Source: Crambe crambe (taxonomy: Eukaryota; Porifera; Demospongiae; Poecilosclerida; Crambeidae). Taken from it: a DNA stretch of 64,000 nucleotides. Positions 32,801 through 45,590 of the stretch are shown piece by piece. Made by a program: the position numbers and the translations under genes. The stretch covers positions 3,854,139 to 3,918,138 of the forward strand of contig OZ004596.1 in NCBI GenBank assembly GCA_963924555.1, written 5' to 3'. The notes under the pieces were generated by a model, which had not been told where the DNA came from, ran no database searches, and worked only from the letters and a program-made list of their open reading frames with translations. Numbering within the stretch: position 1 is the stretch's first letter; every line of letters begins with the position of its first letter.

Positions 32801-35800
32801 ATTGTGGTATGTGGTTATCAAGGGAAGAGTGGCTGAACTTTTGATGAATTAATATACACTTGAATCAATCTCATGATGCTCCTTGTAACTAGCTTTGAGA
32901 AGGTTAAATTTGTACGAGATTCTGTGTGGCCTTACCTGGTACTCTACACTTTATGTGTGGTGGATGTTATGATGGTAGCTACCAGGAGAGATAGTTAAAT
33001 AACTCTTCCAATGAAAACAAGAGTTGGAGTCGTCCAATCTACGCCCACTCCTGTATAATTCTGATTGGAGCACTCTGTAGTCTGTCCACAAATGAACTGG
33101 TGGATTATTCACATGTGCAGGCTGAATGGCTGCATCCCTAGACAGCTAGACAGTTATTAGTCATGCATGTAAACTTGCATCCCTTGGAGCAACTAATATG
33201 TATGGCCAATTGCATATTTCGTGATACTAGCCACTTAGACTTCCTACATCATTGTATATCTGTGTCTCTTTTGCTCAGGGAAAGCATTACAAAGGCAACG
33301 AATCGTGGCAAGCATGTTTATTTCAGTGTTGATGCTTCTCAAGTGAGTCCTCACATTTTAATATATCTATGAGAACAATAACTTGCCTCTATGTTGTTTT
33401 TTGTCTTTGTTTTCAGACTCTCACAGCCTACCAGGCCCACTATGTGTGTACAAACTCTCAAATGGCCGGAAATCTGGTGCACTGGTGTCAGGCACTCATC
33501 CGGTTCTACTGCAGCATGGCCCAAGAAGACCCAGACACCACCAAGTCACGTCTCAAACGATTCTTCAGTTCACGAATGTATGTGCAGCCTAACAGTAGTA
33601 AGGTATACTGTGTCTACTTCCCTACCACATTCCTGGCTCATCCATATTCCTGGCTCATGGCCTTAGTTGTAAGGGGGTACCAAGGTACCCCTTTAATCAC
33701 AAAAGAAGTGATCTGTTTAAACAAAGTGGAATGCCGATATAATGAAATAACCCATAATAAAGGACTTTTAATGGCCATAAAAAACCTAGTGCTTGTGCAT
33801 CAAAGAGAGGACTGCTTCAAAGAGAGGACTGCTTCATTGTAAGGACAAATGGTTGGCTTTTGAGTAGCTTGTACGCTTCCAGACAGGGAGACAGTTTAGT
33901 GCACACATCAAGAAGTTCAGTAGGTCAGAAGTATTACAAATGCTCCCCAAAATTAAAGGTCTTATGTGGGCGTTTCCTGTTATAGGACATCTGTTTCTAT
34001 CACTGGGAAATCCTAGATTAGAACCAACCATTGTGACATGAGCAAGAGACTCAATGAGCTGAGCCCCTCTATTAGGAATAGCATTTACAAATTACATCCT
34101 TCCCAAGTGGAGGGGAAAGTAATGAGTATCTTATATGCTAGGGATAAACACTCCACTTGTTTTATACAAATGGTAATTTGCCTTCACTGTTTGAAGGGAT
34201 GGGGTGGATAAACACTCCACTTGTTTTATTATCTCAAAACACAAAATGGTAATTTGCCATCACTATTTGAAGGGATGGGGTACGTCTCTGTAATCATCAC
34301 TAATCAAAGGAAATTTTTTGAGGTTGTTCAACATATAATGATCACCTCATCAAAAGAAAGACAGACTTTATGGGGCATCTACAGTCCTAGTTGATGGTCG
34401 TCATGGGAGACCAGTAGTTAAACTTGTGCATTCTTAGACTATTATTAATATTCTACATGAGAAAAACATTAATTTGGCAGATCTAATTCATTTTTGGAGG
34501 AATTTAAGCATCATGTAATATAAGTATTAAGCATTAAAACTTGAGTGTAATACTGGTAGCATTTAGGCTTTATATACAAAGAGTGCAAATGCTCTTAAGA
34601 TGACCAATGTATCATATTTTTTGTCCTTGGACTATGCCATGCAATTTATCCAAAAGATGCTATGAATCATAGTAAAGGTACTGCAGATTGCTAAACTGTT
34701 TTCATACACTCAAAATTGCAGGGATAAACATCTGTGAGGGTGTTGATATCGTATGACCAGAAAGGTTTGATTCTCTGCATCAATTGAATTAAACTATACC
34801 ACAGAGATATCCTCTGGTGATTGAGGCATCAATTGAATTAGAATACCACATAGATATAATATCACTGTAGCTAAGTATAATGAACATTGTCAAATAATAC
34901 TTCATAGCATTAAATATAGCTTGGGACCAATCGGAGTTGCTTATCTCAGTCCATGAATATTAGACTAGTATACTGTATGCATACATACATGCCTGGAGTG
35001 TAATGTTTGTGTTGGAGGACCATGTTCCAATGTTTGCCACTCCTAATTCCAGCATTCTGCTCATTCTGGGAATTCTCTGGACCTTATTGGGTCACATGAT
35101 GGTCTAATGGTTTATCCTTAGTGCCTGTTCAATGAGCCGCATTAAGGGCATTCAATCTCCTGCCAAAAAACCCAGGAACAGTGCCATTTATCTACAAGCA
35201 GGTTTTGTGTGCAATCAGGAACCTATCCATTAAAAGCTGTTTACTGAAGAGCAGTAATTAGAGTGAGGGACCTCCCCTCGTATTGTAGCTAGTAATTAGA
35301 GGGACCTCCCCTCGTATTGTAGCTAATAATTAGAGGGCTTTGTTCTAATTACATTTTGGGCACATCCCTCCTGCGAATACTGGGACTTAGACAAATTAGG
35401 AGTGACAGATGATATACTGTCCCTTCAACGTTTATGGAACTTGCTATTCACTTTTTTCTCCAGGTCTTTGAGACGTCGACCGAATGTCAATGGAAGGCAG
35501 CAATACTCTCATCCTGGTTCCATTCCAGTCCCAAGGTACAAATTTCTGAATTTCAAATTCTATCATAGCCTGAATTTTATCATAGCCCAAATTTTTAAGT
35601 CAATACTCGAATTTCACTGTTCAAAGTTCACGGGTAGAATTTTTGCCATGGAGATGATGACTTGGTGCTACAGTAAATATCTTCTTTTTTTTTTTATACA
35701 TTGTAGGAGAAACAGACGGGCGTCAGTGGGAAGTGAAATATTAATCAGTCCACGGTATGTAATGAGTCCTAAGCTATATACCTTTGTAGCATTTTAAATA

Positions 35801-38249
35801 AAAGGCTATTAATTAATGACAGCTGTTATATATGGCAGTAGTAATAACTGATTAATGATATTAATACTAAGAACATTGAATACATGCTGAATCAATGGCT
35901 ATCTCTCCTAATTAAAGCTCTGTTACACCATTTGAATTTTTCAGCCGAGGGTCCTTATCCAGTACAAAGACAGACAGCAAACTGGTGATCTATGGACTCT
36001 CTGGACTGGCATCCACTCAAAATTTGAACCAGACCACACCCACCAATAACTCCACCACTTCTCTCTCATCTCCAGTGCAGAACAATGCTTCCCAAGTCTG
36101 TAACTCTCCAATAGACACCATTACCACTAACTCCAGCGAAGTGAGCGAGGATCCTCCAGAAAAGAGTGATTTGCACCACAATATCAGCACTAGCCCGTTA
36201 CATGTCATCCAAGAAGACGAGAATACACTTGGAGGAAATGATAGTACTGCTTTGGGGATGGGAATGAATGAATTTGGAATAGGACGTGGAGGTAGTTCAT
36301 TGACAGTTGGTTCTGAATTGAAAGAGAGTCTCAAAGGATCGAAACGAGGGAGTCTGGATGGATCCTATTGTGGAGAAAAAGATGAAAGTTATCAGAGAGG
36401 AAGTCGAGGATCGTCTGAAAATCACCACAGAGGAAGCAGCCGAGCGTCGCCTGCTCAGGGATCAGCAAGTGATCTGGAACACAAGAGCATCACTGCAATG
36501 CTCCAACAGAGAAAACCGCCATTAGGGTCTTGCAACGATGATCCTAGTAGTACTTCCACACCACTTCCACCACCCATTCCTGCAAGGAACCACAGCAAAA
36601 CAGAACTGGAGACTCTTGGTGAGTACAGCAGTCAACCTCGGAGGGGCAGTTATGACCAACACAGATCTAGTGAGCAGAATGGAAGTGGTTCTTATTCATT
36701 TCACAAAGAGAGTGCTGAAAGCGGACAAAGTGGCTATAAGCAGGCACACAGAAGCCATCTTGAGAGTAACCAAAACAGACGTGAAGTGTCACTTTCTCCA
36801 CATAGTCGATCTGGGAGCTATAGCACGCCACAACTCCACTCTCCCACCCATCACAACCGTCATCATTCACCCTCACCACGCAACCTATCGCCATCTTCCC
36901 ACTATCATCACCACCACCACCATCACAGGCGGTCGGACCATCATCATCATCGCAGTCACTCCCCACATCATCACTACCAGCGCCACACTTCAGAGCAGCA
37001 AAACCGCACCCACTCCCCATACCATCATTATCGACGGTCTTCAGAAGAACAGTCAGACCGCACCCACTCCCCACATTATAACTACCAACGGTCTTCTGAC
37101 CAGGACCGCACCCACTCCCCGTACCATCATTATCAACGATCTTCAGAACAGTCAGACCGCACCCACTCCCCATACCATCATCAGCGATCTTCAGAACAGT
37201 CAGACCGCACCCACTCTCCATACAGACGTTCTTCAGACCAACAGCAAGACCGCACCCACTCCCCACATAATCGATCTTCTCATCAACTTCACAGTGCAAG
37301 CAACTCTTCCATGTACTCAAGTGGACGTCATTGGTCTTTTGCCAATTCCTCCTCCCAGCTCCCGAGAGGGAGAGACCCTCAATCAAAGACTAATAACTGG
37401 CAAGAAGGTTCTGGGAGGTCAGACTCTGGCTCGGATCAACCATCTTTTGATAACCATGTGACCAATGGTCACAGCCACCCTGACTTCAATGATCGGAGGT
37501 ATGACTACCAATACAAGAGACGTCACAGCCACGATGATGCCATTCCATCAGATAGGAGCAAGCAGGAGAAATGCAAGAGTCCAGCTTCAGCAGGAATCGT
37601 GGAGCGCAGGCACTTCAGGTATCCCACAACTTCATCAGAACTCCAATCTAATCACCACCAGCAAAATGGTGAGTGGTATGAAGAAGAAATGGCTCCACAA
37701 CAGGGAAGTTCTTCTCTACCCCTTCAATCTAATCATAATTATTCCCTCTATGAGGAAGACGAGGACATGGAAGAGGACGAAGGAAGCCTGAGGGCTTCTG
37801 GCAAGGAGAGAAAGTCGATACATGATCCCAGTATGCTTGAAGGAAGTAGACACGTCTCTCGCCATAAACGTCTGAGGCATAGCACAATAACTAGCCTCAT
37901 TAGTTTATCTTCTCAGTATTCAGATATAACTGGAGTAAGTGTACGAGACATTTCATAGGTAGAACCCATTAGTATTAATTGGGCTGGCCCATACTTAAAT
38001 TAATATTGGTGAGTACATAGGGGACACCCTCTAACTGCAGGTATTATTTTTTATGCCAGATTTAATAATTATTACAATACACTTCAATTATTACAGGGGC
38101 TATCCAGGCTGGGGAGCATAGCCAGTTTGGACTACAAGGCCAGTCTAGCAGAGCTGAGCCAGACGGACAGCATGGGTGGTTGCTATATTGACCCTCATGT
38201 ACGCAGTATGGTGTTCGAGTCACAGAACTCTCAGGGAACAGAACTATAA
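26842..38249 (+). CDS. Large FERM-domain protein with Ser/His/Arg-rich tail
   Basis: Sixteen exons (26842-26937, 27118-27222, 27285-27327, 27397-27475, 27728-27772, 27966-28021, 28129-28202, 30033-30079, 30488-30575, 32596-32684, 33279-33342, 33417-33577, 35464-35535, 35707-35754, 35945-37934, 38097-38249) give 1069 residues. F1: VKTFNVITLDGNTLTFNID to the RVYIYPYN strand. F2: HYLYLQIKRDLQSN, AALIVQGEIGNF, then EEEALDLVQDEPTYGSVYYN. F3: QPVTVCVCPVGVRVAQGG, HVYFSVDA, HYVCTNSQMA and the closing helix HWCQALIRFYCSM. Residues 357-1019 come from one 1990-nt exon and are low complexity. The C-terminal exon (GLSRLGSIASLDYKASLAEL) looks conserved. FERM proteins link membrane proteins to the cortex or act in polarity and growth control. 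The subfamily is not resolved. Confidence 0.85.
29091..29505. repeat. About 209-bp direct tandem duplication
   Basis: The block starting AACAATAACATGCAAGATAG and ending AGTCTGGACATTT is present twice (about 29091-29299 and 29300-29505) with one small deletion. Each copy contains an internal inverted repeat around CCTCTTTGA and TCAAAGGAGG. It lies in intron 7 of the FERM gene. Confidence 0.9.
34143..34281. repeat. Two-copy tandem repeat in a FERM gene intron
   Basis: GATAAACACTCCACTTGTTT, ATGGTAATTTGCC and TTTGAAGGGATGGGGT are repeated with a 12-16 bp length difference. A shorter duplication (GGGACCTCCCCTCGTATTGT) follows at about 35268-35330 in the same intron. Confidence 0.8.
36980..37275 (+). 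repeat. RTHSPYHHYQRSSEQ coding repeat
   Basis: Seven degenerate units of about 42-48 nt in the long FERM exon encode Arg-Thr-His-Ser-Pro, a His/Tyr stretch, Arg-Ser-Ser and Glu-Gln. The core CGCACCCACTCCCC is nearly invariant. A preceding stretch holds eight or nine consecutive histidines. The reading frame is kept throughout. Confidence 0.9.
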
Positions 38250-38444
38250 AATGGCAAAATTTTAAAGCATTCACATCAAGCACAGATTCGTGGCCTAATG
38301 GACTCATTAAATCAGCATGATTAATAATTTATTAGCTAATATTGTATTTGATATTCAACCTCTACCTCCACCCCTTCCCCATGTTTCATTATAATATTTA
38401 TTCATAGGCATAGGGGGGAAATGTGATGTAATTATGTTCAACTG

Positions 38445-39587
38445 CTAAGGAATCTCTGCCTTGTTACTTCGTGCTTGATGATTTTCTTGGTCTGGTGACT
38501 TTCGTTCCAGTTCTTTGATTCTAATTCGAGCATCCAATAGGGATTTGGTTAGTTCATTATTCTGGTTCTGCATAGCTCGAAGTTTCTTGTTGACATTCAT
38601 ACTGACTATGAAATTACATGCATTTGGTGCACTGAGCTAAAATCCTTAATAAACTAACCTGATTTGGCAAGAATCTTTTTCGCTCCTTCACATTTTCCCC
38701 TATGGAAAAACACTTCATAATAATTGGGGTAAGTGCAGTAAGCATCCCAAACGAGCTGGCTCAATTTGAAAAGTCAGGGGTTCTCCCCAAAGGGTGTTAG
38801 AGAGGTGCAGCATCACTCTGGCCCATTTTTCTTTCATGTGGTTAAAACAATGTATTTTAATAGCCACAAGAATACCAAAATCCTTTAATGTGGCCTCTCT
38901 GAGCAGTTTCATTGGGGAGAACCCTGAAAGTCCCTTACAATTTTGATCTACAGGTCTCGAGATCTGTAGCAACTTGCTCTTGTATGCCTATTAGATCATG
39001 TATGGTCATGATTATTCAAATCACCATAATGAAATTGTACCTTGTACCTAACATCTCGCCTCTCTCTGATTCAACCTTCTGCTGCTCTTTTTTTGCTCGA
39101 GATAACGCTTCACTTGATGATGCCTACAAAGCATTAAGTACAAAATTAATATGCAATGATCCTGTGCTAGCTTCTCAAGGAAGGGGGTCAAAAAATTCTC
39201 TCCCTTCCCTCTGCCATTTGCACCCAAATTTAACGAAAGGTAGCTTCTATACAGAACACTTGACATTTAGATCTTGAGCTCTTCAATATTTGTACTTACT
39301 AATCGTTTATTCAATTCGTCTACATTCTGACTCAATTCAGTGATTCTCTCTTTATGGCGCTTCCTCTCCATCTGGAGTTGCTCAAGGTCTGACTGGATTA
39401 AGTTTCGTTTGTATTCGAGGGTGTTGGCATTCGCGAGGAAGTCCCTCATCTTCCTGTCCAGCATTTTCTTGTCCTGCTCCATTCCCAAAACGTCCCTCCT
39501 GGCGTTACTGTACAGAAACAGTAAGACTCCTATTATGAACCCCAGAACCACTAGTATAATGAATTCCACTCCCAGAACTCGAGCCAT
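38445..39587 (-). CDS. Type II membrane coiled-coil protein
   Basis: Five exons (39587-39300, 39123-39048, 38987-38939, 38699-38659, 38605-38445) give 204 residues. A very short N-terminus is followed by one hydrophobic span (about residues 8-27, VEFIILVVLGFIIGVLLFLY), then a long charged heptad region (MLDRKMRDFLANANTLEYKR, DLEQLQMERKRHKERITELS) and a second helical part near the end (LLDARIRIKELERK). Two Cys in DLETCRSKLGKCEGAKK may pair. The architecture recalls Golgi type II proteins of the GOLM1/CASC4 group, but the similarity is only of layout, so no symbol is given. Divergent from RPS15, 111 bp between ATGs. Confidence 0.72.
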
Positions 39588-39698
39588 TTTCCCATCCTTT
39601 CTTCTTCACTTGTTTATAAGGACCGCCCACGCTAATTTCCATGTGGATTTATTAGAATTCCTAAGCACGTGGTCTTCCTTTGGAAAATTGAAGTGATC
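39588..39698. promoter_or_regulatory. 111-bp divergent promoter, coiled-coil gene and RPS15
   Basis: Contains AAGGACCGCCCACGC and AGCACGTGGTCTTCC; the latter has a CACGTG E-box and the beginning of a pyrimidine run just before the RPS15 ATG, as seen in ribosomal protein genes. Confidence 0.45.
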
Positions 39699-40542
<844 letters not shown>

Positions 40543-40730
40543 ACTTTCACCACCTGGGTACAGACTATGATCATTTTTGCATAGATGTTGTGGTGTTTTT
40601 TACCAAAAAGTCAATTAAAAATTGTGCAAACATTATGGGAATTATTAAATAGCACTTATATTCAGCAAGAAAGTTGTCCCTATCTCTGCTTAGTGATGTG
40701 ATTGATGTGTGAAATCTGAATTGTGTTAAA

Positions 40731-41230
40731 GCATTTGTAGAGATAATGACTGGAGTTTGAGAAACACTGCAAGGAAAACATAATCTGGACTGACTCGACA
40801 TCTTTTGTTCTTCAAGCAGCTTGTGACCACATAGTCTGCCAGACATTTTCATCCCACTCACCAGCAACTGCTCTCCATCAAAGTCTTCCAAATAAGATGT
40901 CGGTGGGAAATTATAGCACCCCAGGGGATGAATTCAACATTGCTGCTTTGTTATTTTATTTAATGCACACTTCCCAAGTCAACAAGACCAGGAGGAGGGA
41001 GTTGTTTATGTGCCAGTGTGGGATCTTGGTGGGAAACGGGTGTGGAGTTGATACAGATCAGATAGACATTCTTGGCATGTACACAAGTTGAGTTCACTCG
41101 CCACTCCAAAGGCATGCACTACAGTGCCTGAGAGCCTTTGGATAGCCTGAGTGTAGCTATAGCTAAATCCCTCAGTGTGGACTCTTTTAGAGAGCTGTAG
41201 CTATAGATTTGCTTCAGTCAAATAAAAGGA
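40731..41230 (-). pseudogene. Remnant of IRAK 3' exons (duplicon 1)
   Basis: On the minus strand, blocks match the IRAK gene at 54811-59224: exon 11 (AACTCCAGTCATTATCTC), exon 10 (FDGEQLL, a shortened WDEDVWQ region, CGHKLLEEQKM), exon 9 (TGTGCATTAAATAAAATAA) and the start of exon 8 (CCTTTGGAGTGG). Frameshifts and deletions remove any reading frame. It lies just after RPS15. Confidence 0.75.
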
Positions 41231-41646
41231 TAGCTATACAACTTACCGATTTAAAAATTGTCTCTGAGCTATGCTAATTGCACACTAGTCAGTTAGCAAC
41301 GATGATGTTAGTTTTTGGAGTGTCATTCTTGATAATGACTGCTCATAATTCTTGATTGCCATTGGCAGTGACTGTGGCTGTCCCATTAGGTGTAAATGCC
41401 CGGCAAGGAGTGCATCTGCATAATTCTGTACACAGAGATTTGAAAGTATGACTATAATTCTATATAATTGATTGCAGATTAACACATACAGTTTGTAGCT
41501 ACCACTGAAAATATCAGTGACTATCATTGAATAAAATTTACACTACCATAGCTAATATTTTACTAAACCTGTACAGGCTTAGTAAACTTTATATAATTAT
41601 CGGAATGCTAACTGACATGCAACTAGCTAGTGCAGTGATAGCAGCC

Positions 41647-41884
41647 AGTAGATGATGATTTCAGAATGTTGATCTTGATGACTTTCTACACTCACTGCAT
41701 AGCAGTGGAAGCAAATAATATAACCTATTCACAAGAGGTTGTGAAAAGAGATCATGAGTCTTGTCCTATTTGGACAGTGTATAATTCCACTTCCAAGGAG
41801 TGTGTTTGTGGTGATGGACTATTTGGTATTGTCGATTGTGATGTCTGTAACAAGTTTATACGCATAGACTTAAAGGTGTGTTGA
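41647..41884 (+). pseudogene. N-terminal fragment of the Cys-rich multi-pass family
   Basis: Encodes ESCPIWTVYNSTSKECVCG and DCDVCNKFIRIDLKVC, identical in plan to residues 37-77 of the intact gene at 42464, then stops at TGA. No transmembrane part follows. The start of the signal peptide is damaged. Confidence 0.8.
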
Positions 41885-41899
41885 TGTGTGCTCATAGCT

Positions 41900-42128
41900 T
41901 CAGTCTATTGTTTTAGCTATAGCTAATGTCTTTGTAATAGTTAGCTATTGCTTTTAATAGCCATCAGTTTCGTAGTACTTAGTCTACGACTACGAGGCTA
42001 GTTTAACCAGTCAACTACTCATAAAAATCTCCTGGTAAAACTGCATGAGGTGTGCTAGTTGATAGTTAAAGATTAGTCTACATGCACTTTCTTGGCATGG
42101 CCAGGGCTGCATTTAGAGGGGGAGTATT

Positions 42129-42159
<31 letters not shown>

Positions 42160-42463
42160 TGAGATTTAGTAACCTGTTTATGGGCTATTGAGACCAGAGT
42201 GCTGCTACTGAGAAGAAGGCAGAGCACAGGCAAACCAAGAAATTAACCCCCTTCCTCTGAATTTTGATGATGATATATAAAGTTTATTAAGTTTGTATAG
42301 ACAGCTAATAATAACTATGGTGGTCCCAAAGTGTATCCATTCATTCAGCTTATGGTAGCTACAATAAATATGGTGGTCCCAAGTGTATGGTCATGCAAAA
42401 TGACATACTTGGCTATAACTTGACTGTATGCAGCTTATTGAGTGTAGCAAGCAGTGATAGTTA
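41900..42463. other. Spacer with poly-C run
   Basis: Intergenic flank of the membrane-gene array. A 28-base C run lies at 42131-42158. GGTGGTCCCAAAGTGTA and its variants occur twice and recur upstream of every family member, so they belong to the duplicated 5' flank. Confidence 0.6.
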
Positions 42464-44239
42464 GTGATGATGATTTTCAGAGTTTTGATCTATGCTCTCA
42501 CTTGGTACTGCATAGAAGTGGAAGCAAGCAATTTAACTTATCCACAAGAGGTTGGGGAAAAAGATCAAGAGTCTTGTCCCATTTGGACAGTGTATAATTC
42601 CACTTCCAAGGAGTGTGTTTGTGGTGATTCACTGTTAGGTATTGTTGAGTGTGATGTCTGTAATAAGTTCATACACATAGACTTGAAGGTATGTTACTGC
42701 ATGTCGTATTATTACGATGATGAAGGTTATAAACAGGTCATTGTGGGAAATTGCCTGTTCACTTGTGTTAGTTATCTCAAGCGAAACATGTATCGAAGAT
42801 TCAATGAATCTGGAAACAATATGATGGAAATATGCAAGCATTATAATCGCAGAGGAGTCATGTGTGCAGACTGTGAAAAAGGACATGCTCCACCTGCATA
42901 TTACTATGACCTCATATGTGTGGAGTGTTCACAATACAGATATAACTGGTTAAAGTACATTGCTGTGGCATATCTTCCACTCATTCTTTGCTATTTCATA
43001 ACATTGACCATCAAGATAGAAGCTACTGCAGGTTCTATGATTGGATTTGTCACCATTAATCAGCTTGCTGCAGCTCCTGGTGTAGTTCGATTCTATTTTG
43101 TGCCAAGGCGAAGTCATTATCTGAAGTTCATACAGTTAATAGCAACAGTTTGTACATTTTGGAATTTGGATTTCTTCAGGTCTCTGTGGGAACCATTTTG
43201 TTTGCATCCTTCCATGACTACACTACAGGTATTTGCACTGGATTACCTCTTGGGTGTTTTCCCCCTGATCCTCATAATAGTGACTTTCTTCTTCGTGAAA
43301 CTGCATGATCGATACAGTTTAATAGTGTGTCTTTGGAGGCCATTTTATATGTGCTTCTCTCACTTTTCTAAGAAATTAAACATCAAGACATCTTTAATTC
43401 AAGCTTTTGCAACATTTATCCTTTTATCTTATGTGAAAATTCTCAATGTATCATTTGACATCCTAACTCCAGGTAAACGATTCAGGAATGTAAGTGGCAT
43501 TGAAGTTGGCAAGCGATATTGGTACTACAATGGGAGTTTGGAGTATCTTGGTAAAGATCATATTCCTTATGCTATACTGGCAATTTTAATGGCATTCATC
43601 TTCAATATACTGCCACTATTCATCCTGTTCATGTATCCATTCAGCTGTTCCCAAAAACTACTCCACCACTGCAGATTAAATAACCAAGCCTTGCGCACCT
43701 TTTTGGATATGTTTTATGGATGCTATCGCACCAAGCCTCGAGACTGCAGACAATTTGCAGCAGTTTATTTCATACTGAGAATAGCAAATCTGCTATTATT
43801 TTCAGCATTTAAGGGTATGATGTATTTTTCCTATGCTGGCTACCTATTCACACTGGTATTGGTGTTGGTGGCTATTGTTAGACCATATCGAAAGTGGTGG
43901 CACAATACAGCTGACATGGTACTGCTACTTGCAATTGCAACTTACTACCAGTTTGTCAACTCTTTATATGAGGGTTTTAATCTCAGTCCTGAGATATTCC
44001 TAAGGTTACCTAAACCATTTTTAGTGGGAGTTATTTTAGCAATCACTGGTGTACCTGGACTTTATGGGGTGCTTATCATTACACGTCAAATACTACCGAA
44101 ATCCATCAAAATAAAGCTAGGAGTGTTTGCCAATACTCTGTCCCTTCGACTACGTCTACGCAGCAATGATTCTGAAGAATCTCTTCCCTATCGCCTTCAA
44201 CAAAATTCTGAACAATCACCTCTGCTGTCTCGATATTAA
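42464..44239 (+). CDS. Cys-rich multi-pass membrane protein, intact copy 1
   Basis: Single-exon gene of 591 residues. Signal peptide (1-22). A Cys-rich extracellular part follows (about 23-160) with CPIWTVYNSTSKECVCG, CYCMSYYY and GVMCADCEKGHAPPAYYYDL then CVEC. About eight or nine hydrophobic spans follow (roughly 163-184, 222-238, 256-279, 310-328, 367-392, 430-449, 453-473, 483-500, 518-541). The cytoplasmic tail ends EQSPLLSRY, which holds an acidic dileucine signal (E-x-x-x-L-L) typical of endosome or lysosome sorting. From memory, this layout with LSYVKIL, YNGSLEYLGKDHIPY and FYGCYR motifs belongs to a large family in sponges, cnidarians and choanoflagellates without known function. The lack of introns is odd beside its intron-rich neighbours. 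Confidence 0.85.
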   Translation: MMMIFRVLIYALTWYCIEVEASNLTYPQEVGEKDQESCPIWTVYNSTSKECVCGDSLLGIVECDVCNKFIHIDLKVCYCMSYYYDDEGYKQVIVGNCLFTCVSYLKRNMYRRFNESGNNMMEICKHYNRRGVMCADCEKGHAPPAYYYDLICVECSQYRYNWLKYIAVAYLPLILCYFITLTIKIEATAGSMIGFVTINQLAAAPGVVRFYFVPRRSHYLKFIQLIATVCTFWNLDFFRSLWEPFCLHPSMTTLQVFALDYLLGVFPLILIIVTFFFVKLHDRYSLIVCLWRPFYMCFSHFSKKLNIKTSLIQAFATFILLSYVKILNVSFDILTPGKRFRNVSGIEVGKRYWYYNGSLEYLGKDHIPYAILAILMAFIFNILPLFILFMYPFSCSQKLLHHCRLNNQALRTFLDMFYGCYRTKPRDCRQFAAVYFILRIANLLLFSAFKGMMYFSYAGYLFTLVLVLVAIVRPYRKWWHNTADMVLLLAIATYYQFVNSLYEGFNLSPEIFLRLPKPFLVGVILAITGVPGLYGVLIITRQILPKSIKIKLGVFANTLSLRLRLRSNDSEESLPYRLQQNSEQSPLLSRY

Positions 44240-44439
44240 ATGATGTGTGCTAAGATTGTAATTGTTTTTTAGTATGTAGCTAGTAATTATGTTACAAATT
44301 AGCCAGTCAAGAACTCAAAAAGAGTGTGGAACTGATTATGTTCCTGGAGTACCTAAACAGGTTACTAAATCTCAAGGGGGTGCGATGTGAAGGTACAACA
44401 AGGGGCCCCCTAAATGTAGCCCTGGTGAGTTGGTGTACA

Positions 44440-45105
44440 TATCAGGCCACAAGAGTGTAGCAAGTGATATCATATTGGTTTTCAGAGCATCATTCTTGAT
44501 AATAATTATTGATTGTTACTATCCAGTGGAAGCAAGAAATAACTATAAGCTGGATTTGATTCCAGCACCAAGGAGTGTGTCTGTACATAGTTGTTTTAGT
44601 CTTGTTAACCAGATCCCATGTTAAATTTGTAGCTCTACCTATACCATTGAAGATATCAATGGTTTCCCACCACACCAATACCAGTGTGAATGGGTAGCCA
44701 GCATAGACAAAATACATCACACTGTTACTTGTTCATCAACTCTTCGTAGGAGGGTTTTAATCTCAGTCCTGATAGCTATATTCCTAAGGCAACCTAGACC
44801 TAATCTCATGAGCCAGACATTAAGCGGAAGAAGGGGGAGGGGGAAGAAGAGGAAGGAGTTCCTCCTTTTCCCTCCCCCCTCGTTCGTAATATGGCGAGAC
44901 TAACCTAGATCATGATCATTATTCATTGGTGTACCTGGATTTTATTTATCATTATAGCTACATCAAATAGTTATACTGTCAAAATTCATCAGGGAATGTT
45001 TTCTAATACTCTGTTCCGTCAATTACTTCTACACAATAATGATTAGGAATAGCTATGAAGAATTGCTTCCCTATTGCCTTCAACAAAATTCTGAACATTT
45101 ATAGC
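44440..45105. pseudogene. Scrambled remnant of the multi-pass family
   Basis: Short pieces of the family in mixed orientation. Plus strand: a decayed 5' part (CAGTGGAAGCAAGAAATAAC) and CCAAGGAGTGTGTCTG. Minus strand: a piece encoding MMYFVYAGYPFTLVLV at 44670-44720. Plus strand again: GAGGGTTTTAATCTCAGTCC, and a C-terminal piece near 45000-45100 (CTTCCCTATTGCCTTCAACA). At least one inversion is required. Confidence 0.7.
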
Positions 45106-45269
45106 TGTGTGGCTTTAGTCTACTGTGCATATCTTATGTTTATTGCTCTGTATACAGCTACAATTCACTATTTCAACATGCATAGCTACAATGCTAGGGA
45201 AAAAGTGGCTATAGCTTATGTTTTGAAATGAGGTTTTGAAGTTATTTTATAGTTTGTCATAACTTTCAT

Positions 45270-45590
45270 ATTGTAGCAACCCTTACCTTATTGTAACCTT
45301 CTTCTAGCCTCAAATCACATACAACACAGAAGACCTGGTGTTGGAGTTTCACCACAATAGCTATATGCATTGATATTGAGTCATGATGATTGCATGGATA
45401 AAAAATAGTGTGAACATTATCGAGCACTTAATGTCCAGCAAGAAAAATGTCCCTATCTTTAGTGATGTGAAAGATGTGAAATCTGAAAGCATTTCAGTTG
45501 TATTGATTATGGAAATAATGACTGGAGTTTGAGAAAACACTGCAAGAAATCTCTATCAGGACTGACTTGTCTTATCAAGTTGTCATGTTA
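45270..45590. pseudogene. Remnant of RPS15 exon 4 plus IRAK exon 11
   Basis: CCTTATTGTAACCTTCTTCTAGCC and GAAGACCTGGTGTTGGAG copy the RPS15 intron 3/exon 4 region (40415-40510). GGAGTTTGAGAAAACACTGC copies antisense IRAK exon 11. Their order equals that at 40430-40770, so the duplicated segment began inside RPS15. Confidence 0.75.

Noticed and set aside
35130-35210. Possible extra FERM exon (CACIRKG/SAIYLQA-like reading) after CCTTAG
   Set aside because: Its length breaks the phase with the next exon, while exons 33417-33577 and 35464-35535 join directly in phase (RM|SLRRRPNVN).
36538-37461. Open frames of 307 aa (+) and 239 aa (-) over the long FERM exon
   Set aside because: Both are shadows of the repeat-rich coding frame; their Thr/Ile and Cys/Gly bias follows from the repeat in other frames.
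41285-41527. Minus-strand 80-aa frame containing AIKNYEQSLSRMTLQ
   Set aside because: It lies between decayed IRAK and membrane-gene fragments, has no splice partners and no recognisable domain. Not called as a gene.
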